Assembly: GCA_012934845.2 (NCBI GenBank)
Contig: WNNJ02002954.1
Location: 1-64,000, forward strand
Reading direction: 5' to 3'
From: Pomphorhynchus laevis
Taxonomy: Eukaryota > Acanthocephala > Palaeacanthocephala > Echinorhynchida > Pomphorhynchidae
DNA length: 64,000 nucleotides
The position numbers and the translations under genes are program-made. Of this stretch, positions 48,001 through 53,195 are shown one piece after another (position 1 is the stretch's first letter; every line of letters starts with the position of its first letter). The notes beneath the pieces are model-generated. The model was not told where the DNA came from. It saw only the letters and a list, made by a program, of their open reading frames with translations, and made no database searches.

Positions 48001-50767
48001 CAGCTCCAATAATTATTTATCGATAAATTGATCATTATCAACGATTTAAAATATAATTTACTATTCATTTATGCAAACTGTTATTCTAATAAAATCTTTT
48101 AATGATAGTTTTTCGATTAATAAATTTAAGTATATTGCTTTTATAAACCCTGGTAAGAAAGTTTCTATTAAATTTTAAAACGGGTTTTAAGAAATCTAGC
48201 ATTATTAAATACCTGCTTATACATAAATATTCTTATCCAATGTATTATGCATTATTTACATAATGCATATTATTAATATTATTTCCAAATTTATAAATAA
48301 TAATTCTGTAAAAGTTAAATTTCTTAAATATATCGAAATTAAATACATTATTTATTTAAATTGTTAAATGCACGAATTATTTATATCACTTAATATTTTT
48401 GCTGAACATTTTACTATTTGCTATTTATTCTACTATCATTTAATATAATATGTTGGATCTCTGATGTGAACAATATTATTTAATATTTTAATATTTAATA
48501 TAATATTTAATATTTTAGATCAAATGACCTAAACTTTAATAACTTGTCATATAACACCTATTTAGCTACTCGAGATTACCGTTTTAAATATCAATTGAAT
48601 TTTATACGAAAATTGTGGATCAACATCATACCAGGTGAGGATGTTCAGGCCGATATTCGTTTTCACTATCCTCAGGTATAATCAAAAACATTAGACTACT
48701 AACTGGTTTCAATTAATCAAGGAATCAAGTAAATATCTTCGAGGAGTTTACAATTTAGAAATTGATGATGCGGTAGCAATTGCTTCTCTAATGTACCGAG
48801 CTAAACACGGAGACGACACTTCAAGATTTGCGACATTGATGTAAAATTATAAATTGCATTCCTCTCACAGTAAATCTTCTTTAGTCGAGCGATTTCAGAA
48901 TACATCCCTAGGGAAATGATAAGCAAACTAGAACCTAATGAATGGCAACATGTAAGTAAATATAGACAGTTTCCAACATTTAAGTTGATGTAACAGCGTA
49001 TCGAGCAAAGCTATCTGGATAATGATGGACTATCTAAGGATAAGGCCAAGATTGATTTATTAAAATTACTCTACAAATTTCCACAGTTTGGAACTACGTA
49101 CACCGATGTTAAAGTACAGGAAATGTTTGATTTAAGTTTGATTTAATTACAATCATCTTTAGCAAACGGGCAATTCATCATTTCCCTCACGAGTTATGAT
49201 TGGATTGAGCAAACGAGGAGCGACGATTTTAGACTCTAACACAAAGGTGAAAGCTTTTATATGCTTGAGATAAAACCATGATATCAATAGATTTGTATGA
49301 ATTAAATGCTCTCATTAAAACAATATTTAATCTTTTATAATTATAGATTAATTTACAAAAGATTAATAATTTATAAAAGATCATTGATTAAATAGTTCAC
49401 ATACGATTGATTTCGACAATACAACTGTTCTTGAATATGTTTCAGATACATGTTGTCGTTTAATCAAGGATGCGGTTCATTTCGAAATTACATCAACCAT
49501 GCAAGGCGATAAAAGCAATTGGTGCTTAAAATTACCGCCGAACAAGAGTTTGGTTGAACAACATATCAGTTAAATTCTTCCGTTTTTATTTTTTAATATA
49601 TTATGTCATCATTTGTCAAAGACTAGTGTTTTCTGAAGAAATCAATTGCATTGGATAAAATTCAAAAATAATAATATTTTTTTCAGAGAAAGAGCCAACT
49701 AATGAAAAGATTAATTTAATCTTTTATAATATTAGATTTCTTAATATCAATAGATTTGTATGAATTAAATGCTCTCATTAAAACAATATTTAATCTTTCA
49801 AGTAAATTTTAATTTTTATATATTTATATAAAAATTATTTATTTCAAAAAATAGTATTATTTTTAATTTACATGTAAAATATTAATATATTGTATATTAT
49901 AATATATTAATATATTATATATTATAATATATTACCTAGACAATTAATATGATAATTATAATACATAAAAATATGTTTTATATAATTTCCGATTTATATA
50001 CATTCATAGCGCCCAAATTTCTCTCAGCGAGAAACATTGGGAAAGAGTTCCCAAAACATTTCTCTGTTGCCTAATTCTCCTATATATGAATCATAGTTTC
50101 TCTTAGCGCACTAAGAGAAGCTATTATTTATTCATAGGGGAATTTGAGAACAGATCCGAAATTTTCTTAATGCTTCACAACAAAGTATTTTATTTAAAAA
50201 AATGACGATTTTAGATTTAATTAAATTTAAAATTATATTGTATTACAATTTATGTTTAGAAAGAGTTATACCATGCTCCTTATACCAAGGATATGGAATG
50301 GTGGGTATCTAAAGGACTCTTCCGATTTAATTTGGATAGTAAAACAAGGCTTCTTTGTGAAACAAATTCTGTAAAATTCTACTCACCTATACAATGGATT
50401 AGATTTGCAATTTATTTTCTAGGAAAATAAACTGCAAGAGCTCGTCAAGGCTTATAAAGATCTGTTAGAGGTAGAAGTGGAGCAGGATTCAACCTTAAAT
50501 AAAAACGATTCAGAACCGAGCTCAAAAGATAATACTCGTTTATTCTATGAAAAAGAATCGCAGAGATCACAATCTCCAAGTTACGATACAATTGAAAATC
50601 TTCAACCCAATGATCAAAATGTAATGATAAGACAACCGATCACTTCTCACCGAGAAGAACGTACAAGTGCCTTGCACACACAACTGAACGAGTTACGCAA
50701 TATGCTAAATGCAAAAAATCAAAAAAATCCTACAAATATGTTCAATGATGACGAAATCGATTTATAA
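7761..50767 (+). CDS. Class VII-type unconventional myosin (MyTH4-FERM myosin), 5' part missing
   Basis: Actin-based motor with a cargo-binding tail. I read 35 exons, all with GT-AG borders and matching phases, giving about 1757 residues from the middle of the motor to a stop at 50765-50767. The order motor, IQ, charged helix, MyTH4, FERM, SH3, MyTH4, FERM is that of myosin VII. Length from the first visible motif to the end of FERM2 is close to vertebrate myosin VIIa. Sequence is clearly diverged, so an insect Myo28B1/VIIb-type paralogue is more likely than the conserved crinkled/VIIa gene; that choice is inference. Exon 1 begins in mid-codon inside the motor, and no upstream motor exon is visible between 6.86 and 7.76 kb, so the P-loop and switch exons lie left of the window, across an intron of at least 7.7 kb that contains two LINEs. 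Introns range from 45 bases to 10.8 kb. Exon lists are in the domain entries below. Confidence 0.92.
8022..9380 (+). other. Myosin intron, no gene recognised
   Basis: The first part (about 8060-8600) is less AT-rich than its surroundings and may be a decayed insertion; I find no motif in it. The rest is A/T homopolymer-like sequence. A (TTTAAAAA)n simple repeat occurs in the next intron at about 10016-10063. Confidence 0.4.
10016..10063. repeat. Simple repeat, 8-base unit TTTAAAAA
   Basis: Five to six near-perfect copies of TTTAAAAA in the intron before myosin exon 4. Confidence 0.9.
10542..11803 (+). other. Myosin intron with a GC-richer island
   Basis: The stretch 11380-11600 and the stretch 10640-10990 have visibly higher GC than the flanks, suggesting inserted sequence. 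No ORF with recognisable motifs. The island at 11380-11600 contains a hairpin-rich segment, examined and rejected as rRNA or ribozyme. The centre is AT-rich with ATATTA-type repeats. Confidence 0.4.
12101..14262 (+). CDS. Myosin neck: degenerate IQ motifs (exons 7-9)
   Basis: Exons 12101-12280, 13987-14082, 14140-14262, in phase 0 throughout. Light-chain-binding lever arm. IQ-like cores are [16 protein letters not shown] and [12 protein letters not shown] in exon 7, [17 protein letters not shown] in exon 8, then a core split across exons 8 and 9 (GYLQ joined to [11 protein letters not shown]) and [16 protein letters not shown]. Five repeats match the usual number in myosin VII, but several lack the canonical basic residue at the end of the motif, so calmodulin or light-chain affinity may be weak at some sites. 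The 1.7 kb intron between exons 7 and 8 is very AT-rich, with no recognisable gene. Confidence 0.85.
12281..13986 (+). other. Myosin intron, very AT-rich, no gene recognised
   Basis: Intron between exons 7 and 8. A mixed-composition patch at about 12660-12900 could be decayed mobile DNA but shows no motif. The rest consists of short AT-rich palindromes and no supported feature. Confidence 0.4.
14320..14684 (+). CDS. Myosin charged helix after the neck (exons 10-11)
   Basis: Exons 14320-14427 and 14517-14684 encode about 92 residues dense in E, K, R and A, for example [14 protein letters not shown] and [17 protein letters not shown]. In class VII myosins this position is taken by a stable single alpha-helix or short coiled coil that lengthens the lever arm. 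The composition fits that; I see no clean heptad run, so single helix is preferred over dimerising coil. The following stretch, ending in [10 protein letters not shown], corresponds to the acidic segment just before the first MyTH4 domain. Confidence 0.75.
15045..20598 (+). CDS. Myosin first MyTH4 domain (exons 12-17)
   Basis: Exons 15045-15200, 15736-15813, 18455-18556, 18600-18712, 19298-19415, 20470-20598. MyTH4 binds microtubules or partner proteins and forms a supramodule with the next FERM domain. Visible signatures: [12 protein letters not shown] at the start, LLRFMGDIP (family consensus FMGDLP), then [13 protein letters not shown] followed by [17 protein letters not shown] and [17 protein letters not shown]. 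The linker between FMGDIP and the RDEIY helix is shorter than in vertebrate VIIa. The long intron 15814-18454 contains tandem repeats, a LINE scrap and a MITE-like fold-back; intron 18713-19297 contains a perfect hairpin. Confidence 0.9.
15895..16145. repeat. Intronic direct repeat of a TTTACACACTTTCACATA-type unit
   Basis: A block beginning TTTACACACTTTCACATA and including CTTATATCTGCACACTAATA occurs at about 15905-15965 and again at about 16089-16140, with a shorter variant between. It is a small degenerate tandem array inside a myosin intron. Confidence 0.7.
16773..16944 (+). mobile_element. LINE reverse transcriptase C-terminal scrap
   Basis: About 57 codons reading [16 protein letters not shown], then [20 protein letters not shown] and [14 protein letters not shown]. 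This is the stretch after the reverse transcriptase of many non-LTR elements (PILTYGxxxW...). It is too short to place in a clade. Confidence 0.65.
17735..18186. mobile_element. MITE-like fold-back element with long imperfect inverted repeats
   Basis: Left arm starting near 17735 (TTTCTACCTGC, then CATTTTCTCACGAATGATGC, ATCCACTACT) is matched in reverse complement by the right arm ending near 18186 (TTTCTACCCG, then CATTTTCTCACAAATGATGC, ATCCATTACT). Pairing continues inward with TTATAATCAT on both sides, so the arms are 100 bases or more, imperfect. No transposase ORF inside. It lies in the intron between myosin exons 13 and 14. A non-autonomous DNA transposon is most likely. Confidence 0.7.
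18839..18877. repeat. Perfect 17-base inverted repeat (hairpin)
   Basis: The arm TTTCCTGCTAGAGTTGG at 18839-18855 is the exact reverse complement of 18861-18877, separated by the loop AAATA. It lies in the intron between myosin exons 15 and 16, next to a GC-rich patch. It could be a small fold-back or transposon-end remnant. Confidence 0.9.
21478..21612. repeat. Two-copy tandem repeat, about 74-base unit
   Basis: Unit with ATTCTTCCATGTTATTTTCG, then ACATGGGAAAATGAAAAATG and GAAAATTTTTATAGGAAA, at about 21477 and again at about 21551. Nearly identical copies within the intron between exons 17 and 18. Confidence 0.85.
22515..34493 (+). CDS. Myosin first FERM domain (exons 18-22)
   Basis: Exons 22515-22913, 33734-33904, 33950-33967, 34032-34273, 34321-34493. 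Cargo- or membrane-binding module. Exon 18 carries lobe F1 ([20 protein letters not shown]) and the start of F2, with [19 protein letters not shown] and [12 protein letters not shown] matching the class VII IFAPW...NLIYQQVVRGxxxGEY region. Exon 19 continues with [20 protein letters not shown]. Exon 21 has [20 protein letters not shown], then [12 protein letters not shown], and exon 22 [15 protein letters not shown] and [20 protein letters not shown], the F3 lobe. Exon 20 is an 18-base microexon (IVPELK) that keeps phase. The 10.8 kb intron 22914-33733 is full of mobile elements. Confidence 0.9.
23319..23690. repeat. 206-base tandem duplication
   Basis: Starts CAAATCAGCTAACTGAGTCT at 23319 and again at 23525, with the following roughly 150 bases also matching (TATAATTATAAAATAAAC, then TTTTTTATAATTTAAATCAA). 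It is an AT-rich duplication in the long intron before exon 19. Confidence 0.85.
24110..24420 (+). mobile_element. LINE 3' end fragment (relative of copies 1-2)
   Basis: The end of the segment (24330-24410) carries GAACTCTTAGTGGGTGAGAG then ACCCCGA, and CTTCAGTCGGAAGGCGGCGC. This corresponds to the C-terminal coding end of copies 1-2 (ACCCCGGGTGGTTCAGTCG). The upstream part reads as a decayed reverse transcriptase C-terminus with stops. It is a different subfamily from copies 1-3. Confidence 0.7.
24806..25023. repeat. 218-base direct repeat, left copy
   Basis: Starts ACTCTCTCCTAATTGTAAAT and ends ATAATGATAAAAT. It is nearly identical to 25477-25694, with only a few substitutions seen. Together the two copies bracket a LINE tail. 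Confidence 0.92.
25027..25230 (+). mobile_element. LINE 3' terminus between the 218-base repeats
   Basis: 25027-25140 repeats the LINE end found at 24330-24415 almost exactly and continues into GTGGACCTGAGGCCGTGAC, as in copy 1. It is followed by two copies of a roughly 27-base motif (GGGTATTAATAAAGGTAT) at about 25168-25220, probably its 3' UTR. Confidence 0.7.
25477..25694. repeat. 218-base direct repeat, right copy
   Basis: Second copy of the repeat at 24806-25023. Differences by eye are about five substitutions, for example GATGGCAGC instead of GATAGCAGC. Confidence 0.92.
26416..26871 (+). CDS. Unknown Ser/Thr/Asn-rich ORF, probably mobile-element derived
   Basis: 151 codons, low complexity: [33 protein letters not shown]. 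No domain recognised. The last third ([20 protein letters not shown]) is encoded by a block of about 60 bases that is also present at 25983-26043, so part of the ORF is duplicated local DNA. It lies directly left of the Ty3 fossil in a myosin intron. It could be the N-terminal or ORF1 part of a LINE, or a chance ORF. Confidence 0.3.
   Translation: MKNDHSNGGDVLNANKTDLCSINKLDISQSTQNAVIHGTSTNDNISSNLSSSSVCLLTPSSSMKPVLETSLTHTPPLTTDKTSHNLHLPNNANSKGLHLVPHFSYSSPHLNTSHTSFEYSTIVSFPNSSKKLIAWFDRDTVDSRVIDCFSQ
26880..30784 (-). mobile_element. Fossil Ty3/mdg4-type LTR retrotransposon, antisense, broken
   Basis: The family is clear from the order of parts on the minus strand: a Gag-like region (about 29.9-30.66 kb) with a zinc knuckle, protease region (about 29.5-29.8 kb), reverse transcriptase (about 28.6-29.3 kb), RNase H (about 28.2-28.5 kb) and an HHCC integrase with the catalytic core (about 27.2-28.2 kb). 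Similar sequences of about 80 bases at 26880-26958 and 30705-30784, starting TGTGATAATTGAAC on the minus strand, are probably its terminal repeats. These are unusually short for the family. The element carries many breaks, and the two terminal repeats differ at several sites, so it is an old or moderately old insertion. No envelope gene seen. Confidence 0.85.
30785..31790 (+). mobile_element. Decayed LINE reverse transcriptase fragment
   Basis: Begins at the edge of the Ty3 fossil with [22 protein letters not shown] coding (reverse transcriptase motif A), then [11 protein letters not shown] short local triplication of CTGTTTGTTATG follows near 30930-30990. Further along, the C-terminal region reads [30 protein letters not shown]. 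Many stops and frameshifts. The catalytic YADD is represented by LYADGLELM, that is, with Gly in place of the second Asp. Confidence 0.65.
31791..33733 (+). other. Myosin intron, AT-rich, nothing recognised
   Basis: Right part of the 10.8 kb intron before exon 19. A short palindrome TAGTGATATAGCTATATATCACTA sits near 32446-32469 and an inverted repeat AGTTCGAG...TAAAATACTGATATTT near 32690-32735. No supported gene. Confidence 0.4.
34494..36930 (+). repeat. AT-rich intron with a 266-base tandem duplication
   Basis: GGAATTTAATTTATTAAAAA begins at 35889 and again at 36155, with about 240 bases matching in each copy. A partial third occurrence is at 35457. Another pair, TTTTAGATTTTAAAACTTTT then CG.ATATAAACAACCCT, lies at about 35777 and 36389, so the whole block has been duplicated more than once. 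No genes. Confidence 0.8.
36933..37095. mobile_element. Fold-back element with about 65-base arms
   Basis: The left arm runs from 36933 (ATCAAATAAAAGAGGAATTT, GATATTTCGCTAACTTCT, GCATCTTCTGAAAATTAC). The right arm, ending at 37095, is its imperfect reverse complement. The spacer is about 30 bases. It stands directly before myosin exon 23. A half copy is present in opposite orientation at 47930-48025, with the flank AATAATTATTGGA.CTGGAT shared, so this is a mobile family. Confidence 0.8.
37165..37343 (+). CDS. Myosin reduced SH3 domain (exon 23)
   Basis: Single exon encoding 59-60 residues at the position where class VII myosins have SH3 between the two MyTH4-FERM units. [14 protein letters not shown] matches the LxFxKGDxIxL strand and [20 protein letters not shown] matches the GDFPTDSVYVMPT end of the fold. 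The tryptophan that normally forms the proline-peptide groove (GWxxG) is replaced by LEGENDRNG, and the ALYDY-type aromatic strand is not apparent, so classical PxxP binding looks lost. Flanking phases (2 nt in, phase 0 out) fit exons 22 and 24. Confidence 0.82.
37344..38353 (+). other. Myosin intron before the satellite array, nothing recognised
   Basis: AT-rich at first, then a mixed-composition part (about 37620-38330) without a recognisable ORF or repeat. It may be old mobile DNA. Confidence 0.35.
38354..39975. repeat. Tandem array of a 389-base unit, four copies plus a partial
   Basis: Units start near 38354, 38744, 39131, 39520 and 39910 at a phrase like CTTGAAACTGTGGTCCAGGA. Period is 387-390 bases. 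Shared blocks include GGACTTCGATCATCAGCTCC, GTCTAGTGTATCACTCTGAG, CCAGCAGTCATCGTCAGT and CACAGGATTCAGAAAGGAAT. The unit is GC-richer than the intron around it. An antisense reading frame of 64-86 codons is open in three units ([20 protein letters not shown]), but it has no known domain and may simply reflect copy similarity. Confidence 0.93.
40013..40261 (-). repeat. Tandem retroelement repeat, copy 1 (hammerhead-bearing)
   Basis: 249 bases starting ATCACTATGTTTTCCTCATG, nearly identical to 40477-40725. With the 215-base spacer, the period is 464 bases. It carries a hammerhead-like motif on the minus strand whose core is damaged. Repeats of this size with hammerheads are known from Penelope-like elements (their terminal repeats) and from small non-coding animal retrozymes. 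Confidence 0.85.
40163..40204 (-). ncRNA. Hammerhead ribozyme-like motif, inactive-looking copy
   Basis: Same fold as the copy at 40627-40668: stem I pairs CACGGUG-side bases with UACCGU, with one G-U pair at the base. The CUGAUGA box is intact (+ strand 40192-40198), and stem II is GCUC/GAGC. The conserved GAAA is GCAA here (+ strand 40174-40178), which changes a catalytic-core adenine. It is probably unable to cleave. Confidence 0.7.
40477..40725 (-). repeat. Tandem retroelement repeat, copy 2 (intact hammerhead)
   Basis: Second copy, 464 bases downstream of copy 1. It differs by scattered substitutions, several of which fall in the ribozyme and favour this copy's fold. No ORF. After it the intron returns to AT-rich sequence. 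Confidence 0.85.
40627..40668 (-). ncRNA. Type I hammerhead ribozyme, complete core
   Basis: On the minus strand the RNA reads: stem I ACGGUA, core CUGAUGA, stem II GCUC with loop CGUUA and GAGC, core GAAA, a minimal stem III (C, GC, G), cleavage triplet GUA, then UACCGU closing stem I with six Watson-Crick pairs. All invariant core bases are present. Cleavage would fall between + positions 40632 and 40633. The very short stem III is typical of Penelope-associated and retrozyme hammerheads, which are thought to act as dimers; the CGCG next to it is self-complementary. Cleavage here and at the copy-1 site would excise a 464-nt RNA if both worked. Confidence 0.85.
41025..45550 (+). CDS. Myosin second MyTH4 domain (exons 24-26)
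   Basis: Exons 41025-41134, 41179-41446, 45324-45550; the domain finishes in exon 27. Exon 24 ([17 protein letters not shown]) is the linker entering the domain. Exon 25 has [13 protein letters not shown] (consensus LKQPLLKK) and the [17 protein letters not shown] helix where the family has YMGDYP. Exon 26 reads [18 protein letters not shown], then [19 protein letters not shown], a good match to LRDEIYCQILKQLT and GWELLWLxTGLF. The intron 41447-45323 is packed with Penelope-like fragments. Exon 26 was found through its phase-0 acceptor at 45323/45324. Confidence 0.88.
41630..42720 (+). mobile_element. Penelope-like element fragments (region after the reverse transcriptase)
   Basis: The first stretch reads [19 protein letters not shown], typical of the RT-to-endonuclease connector where TxxYRKP is frequent. 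It continues with [20 protein letters not shown] and [16 protein letters not shown] near 41920-42010. That last block recurs at about 42490-42570. A scrap at 42660-42725 corresponds to the YTNLDLxxIKEALxKLI region. Strongly decayed. It lies in the intron before myosin exon 26. Confidence 0.55.
43160..45060 (+). mobile_element. Penelope-like reverse transcriptase, broken and internally duplicated
   Basis: The longest ORF (43629-44165) reads [20 protein letters not shown], then [19 protein letters not shown] and [10 protein letters not shown], the N-terminal and finger region of Penelope-type RTs. Motif A follows as [12 protein letters not shown] (about 44175-44215), then [13 protein letters not shown], and the catalytic [11 protein letters not shown] in the frame 44684-44899, with a [15 protein letters not shown] palm end. 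The block 43172-43456 is a second, more decayed copy of 43881-44163, and the FRYIDD block recurs at about 44880-44970 and more weakly to 45060. Frames are separated by stops and frameshifts. It is in a myosin intron, sense orientation. Confidence 0.7.
46169..50428 (+). CDS. Myosin second FERM domain (exons 27-34)
   Basis: Exons 46169-46389, 46437-46494, 48519-48675, 48722-48840, 48885-48951, 48997-49113, 49163-49246, 50260-50370, and the first codons of exon 35. Signatures in order: [20 protein letters not shown] and [13 protein letters not shown] (F1), [47 protein letters not shown] and [10 protein letters not shown] (F2), [36 protein letters not shown], then F3 with [36 protein letters not shown] and [17 protein letters not shown], matching HPFTxISNW...KLLCETSLGYKMDDLL. 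The donor of exon 28 was set at 46494/46495 because only that keeps phase with exon 29; a donor at 46519 is also possible but breaks the frame. Intron 46495-48518 contains an antisense ORF. Confidence 0.87.
47202..47663 (-). CDS. Retroelement-type nuclease-like domain, isolated antisense ORF
   Basis: 153 codons starting at ATG 47663. [20 protein letters not shown] leads to [15 protein letters not shown], then [40 protein letters not shown], and [16 protein letters not shown]. It is clearly homologous to the ORF at 53196-53639. The pattern D...F.DV.VFNPLA followed by a charged helix resembles the C-terminal PD-(D/E)XK-like domain found at the end of some invertebrate reverse transcriptase proteins; that assignment is from memory of the family. 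No reverse transcriptase part is attached. It lies in the myosin intron 46495-48518. Confidence 0.55.
   Translation of the reverse strand: MTFDNINTTTDRSARLDIACNNLFGTTMERSFMDVCVFNPLASSYAQRMNNTHNYHENRKRTKYVERVVKIECSAFHPLTFSALGSIGPSADSVLRQIARQQAVKHNTPYHKCITKLRSDISFILAKCVSLAIRRASIRKLNSQANIFNDSPN
47930..48025. mobile_element. Half copy of the fold-back family at 36.93 kb
   Basis: GAAGATGCTAACAGAAGT, TTAGCGAAATATCAAATAAA and TTTGATCCAGCTCCAATAAT match the reverse complement of the left arm at 36914-36995. Only one arm is present. Confidence 0.75.
49281..49798 (+). repeat. 55-base direct repeats bracketing an orphan ORF in the last large myosin intron
   Basis: ATATCAATAGATTTGTATGA through CAATATTTAATCTTT occurs at 49281-49335 and 49744-49798, apparently identical. 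Between them 49388-49573 is open for 61 codons: [58 protein letters not shown], then TAA. I do not recognise the family; it could be a ubiquitin-like or RA-type fold. It does not fit the myosin phase as an exon, and the myosin FERM end is fully accounted for by exons 33 and 34. It is therefore either a fragment of another gene or an alternative terminal exon. Confidence 0.6.
50423..50767 (+). CDS. Myosin last exon with polar C-terminal extension
   Basis: Exon 35 starts after a 52-base intron and encodes 114 residues. The first about 20 ([18 protein letters not shown]) complete the F3 helix of FERM2. Class VII myosins normally stop about here. This protein continues for roughly 90 residues rich in S, N, E and Q, with two possible helical stretches and the end [18 protein letters not shown] then [10 protein letters not shown]. 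The LxxLxxxL-like spacing near the end could form a short amphipathic helix or degron or binding motif; that is inference. The stop TAA is at 50765-50767. A possible AATAAA lies at 51137-51142, without other support. Confidence 0.85.
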   Translation, partial: ENKLQELVKAYKDLLEVEVEQDSTLNKNDSEPSSKDNTRLFYEKESQRSQSPSYDTIENLQPNDQNVMIRQPITSHREERTSALHTQLNELRNMLNAKNQKNPTNMFNDDEIDL

Positions 50768-51902
50768 TCACTAAATTATTCTTCATTTTCAATAATTACA
50801 GACCGTCTATCCTCATTTAGTAAATAGATGTCGTTAGCATTCGAATATGATGTTTATCGGAATTAAATCAGAATTATCAGTTAAAAACAGAGAAACTATT
50901 TATATTTTAACTTAAGATTATAATATTCAGTAAAAAGATCATATAAACGTTGAATTTTTGTACATTAAAATAATATAAATAAGTATTGATATGCTATGCC
51001 TCGCTACAAAATGGATAAAAGTAAGAAAAAATACACGATGCGTATGTAACACGGTGCGTGCATTAGTCGTAGTTAAGGTACGTATGGTACCATGTGTTGA
51101 ATTTGATTTTAGACTGTTTTTATCCATAGAATTAAAAATAAATTTATTTGAAACTCAAGTAACAATTTGGATTTGAAATTTACATTTCGGCATAAATGTA
51201 AAATGCAAATATATATTTTTTAGATTAATATTCATTTAAATATTACTTTAACATTAAAAAACTAATATTTGTAATTTGCCTTAATCTTATAAATTGCAGT
51301 TTTAATTTTCTAAAAACATTTATCAATTATTTTCTAATACACTTGGCGTTAGGAAAGTGATGACGCCAAATGAGTTGAGTCCAATAAGCTCAAGCCATGT
51401 AAAATTTAACTTAAACAAATCGCTGGACGTATGGATGTTGACTTCTTATTTAATTCTATTACGATAACACAATGCTCTTTATATATCGGTATGGCATTAG
51501 TACGTTAATACAGCGAAAATTTATTATAATTTATTTTCATTTCTTATTTGTTGCTGATAAACTGGAATTTTATTATAAGCAGTCACATTGCTAAATAAAC
51601 ACCTTTATTGTACGTTTAAAACACGTTGTTCATTCATGTCCGATTGCATCTGAAACGTTTTAATCAAGATTAAAACGTGAATTATGGGACTATTTTTATT
51701 GAATAAATGTAAATGCTTCTTTTATATCGGCTTTTGTGGAATTATCTGTTCATGTGCCGATAATATCATGGCACTAGCGAGTTCCTTAAGGATAAATCTA
51801 ATGTTGTGTTTGCACATCGATTACACTCAATATTTGACTGGAATTTGGGGTAAATGAAGTGCATCTCTTTCTCATTTATTTTAATTATATTAATCGCTTA
51901 CT
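50768..51902. other. Downstream of the myosin, no gene recognised
   Basis: Presumed 3' UTR and intergenic DNA. 50956-51032 is a first copy of a repeat (CATTAAAATAATATAAA, then GATATGCTATGCCTCGCTAC) that recurs at about 51993, 52712 and, inverted, at about 53890-53970. Confidence 0.5.
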
Positions 51903-53060
51903 TTGTTGATTTTTGACTTGTTGATTGATGTTTAATTAGAATTTTAAAATTTTATTTTTTTAATTTTTAATTTATATAAATTTTTTTATATTTTTGTACA
52001 TTAAAATAATATAAACAAGATTGATATGCTATGCCTCGCTACAAAATAGATAAAAGTAAGAAAAAATGAAAACAAAAGAAAGCGACCAAACAGTAAGAAC
52101 ATCACATAATAACGCAAAGCATTAACATTAACATTATCAACTATAGGAACAAAAGCATCACTCAGTAAAGCACACAGTAAAACTCATTACTATACATTGT
52201 CGAAAACAAAAATACATTAAATATATTTTAACTTAAGATTATAGTCCGGTTTATTAGCCATTAGGTTATACTCACGAGCCATAAAAATGCTTCTTCTATT
52301 ATACGTGTTAAATCATTGCTTTCGGAAGACAACACAGTAGCCTTCTAAAAATCAATCGGATGATTGAGTGATGTACAATGTTGATCATTGGCACTGGAAG
52401 CAGTTCCCTTTTGTAGATTATAGACTGTTGCTTGATTCTTTTAGATAAACATGGTCAAGTCTGGCCAATATAAACACAGTCACAGTCCGAGAAAGGTATT
52501 TTAAGAAAAAATGAAAACAAAAGAAAGCGACCAAACAGTAAGAACATCACATAATAAAGCAAAACATTAACATTAACTTTTTTAACCATAAGAACCATAA
52601 AATGAAACAAAATTTTTACTTGTTGATTTTTGACTTGTTGATTGATGTTTAATTAGAATTTTAAAATTTTATTTTTTTTTAATTTTAATTTTGAATTTAT
52701 ATGAATTTTTTTATATTTTTGTACATTAAAATAATATAAACAAGATTGATATGCTATGCCTCGCTACAAAATAGATAAAAGTAAGAAAAAATGAAAACAA
52801 AAGAAAGCGACCAAACAGTAAGAACATCACATAATAAAGCAAAACATTAACATTAACTTTTTTAACCATAAGAAAAACATAAAATTATAGCAATTAAATA
52901 ATAAAATTAACCATAAAAGTTATAGATATAAAATATAGATGTTGTTTGATTATTTTAGACAAATATTGACAATTTTAGCTAATATAGACACAGTCACAAA
53001 ACTGTGTATTTTAGTCCGTTTGCATTCTAGATTTTGAGTAAAACAATTTTATTATTTATT
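51903..53060 (-). mobile_element. Penelope-like element tail remnants with GIY-YIG traces, duplicated
   Basis: The minus strand at about 52235-52505 reads FSDCDCVYIGQT, then LSKRIKQQS, that is C(x)C.YIGQT...L..R..QH, the start of the GIY-YIG endonuclease of Penelope-like elements; stops interrupt it afterwards. A worse copy is at about 52920-53040. Two direct repeats of about 240 bases (51903-52145 and 52620-52870, starting TTGTTGATTTTTGACTTGTT) flank the first copy, and a piece of them (GAAAACAAAAGAAAGCGACC) recurs at 52510. The remnants therefore form a small tandem array. Confidence 0.65.
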
Positions 53061-53195
53061 TTTTTAAGAAACAATATTTGATTGACAAACAAATATTGTT
53101 TGTCAATATGTATTGACAAATATATGCATTGATAAACAATATTTTGACCGCGAAACCACGTATTTGAGGGACCAACGATATATACAGACATTCAG

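Noticed and set aside
49388-49573. Orphan ORF taken as the last FERM exon of the myosin
   Set aside because: Exons 33 and 34 join in phase and supply the HPYTK...LLCET segment; the orphan ORF would break the phase.
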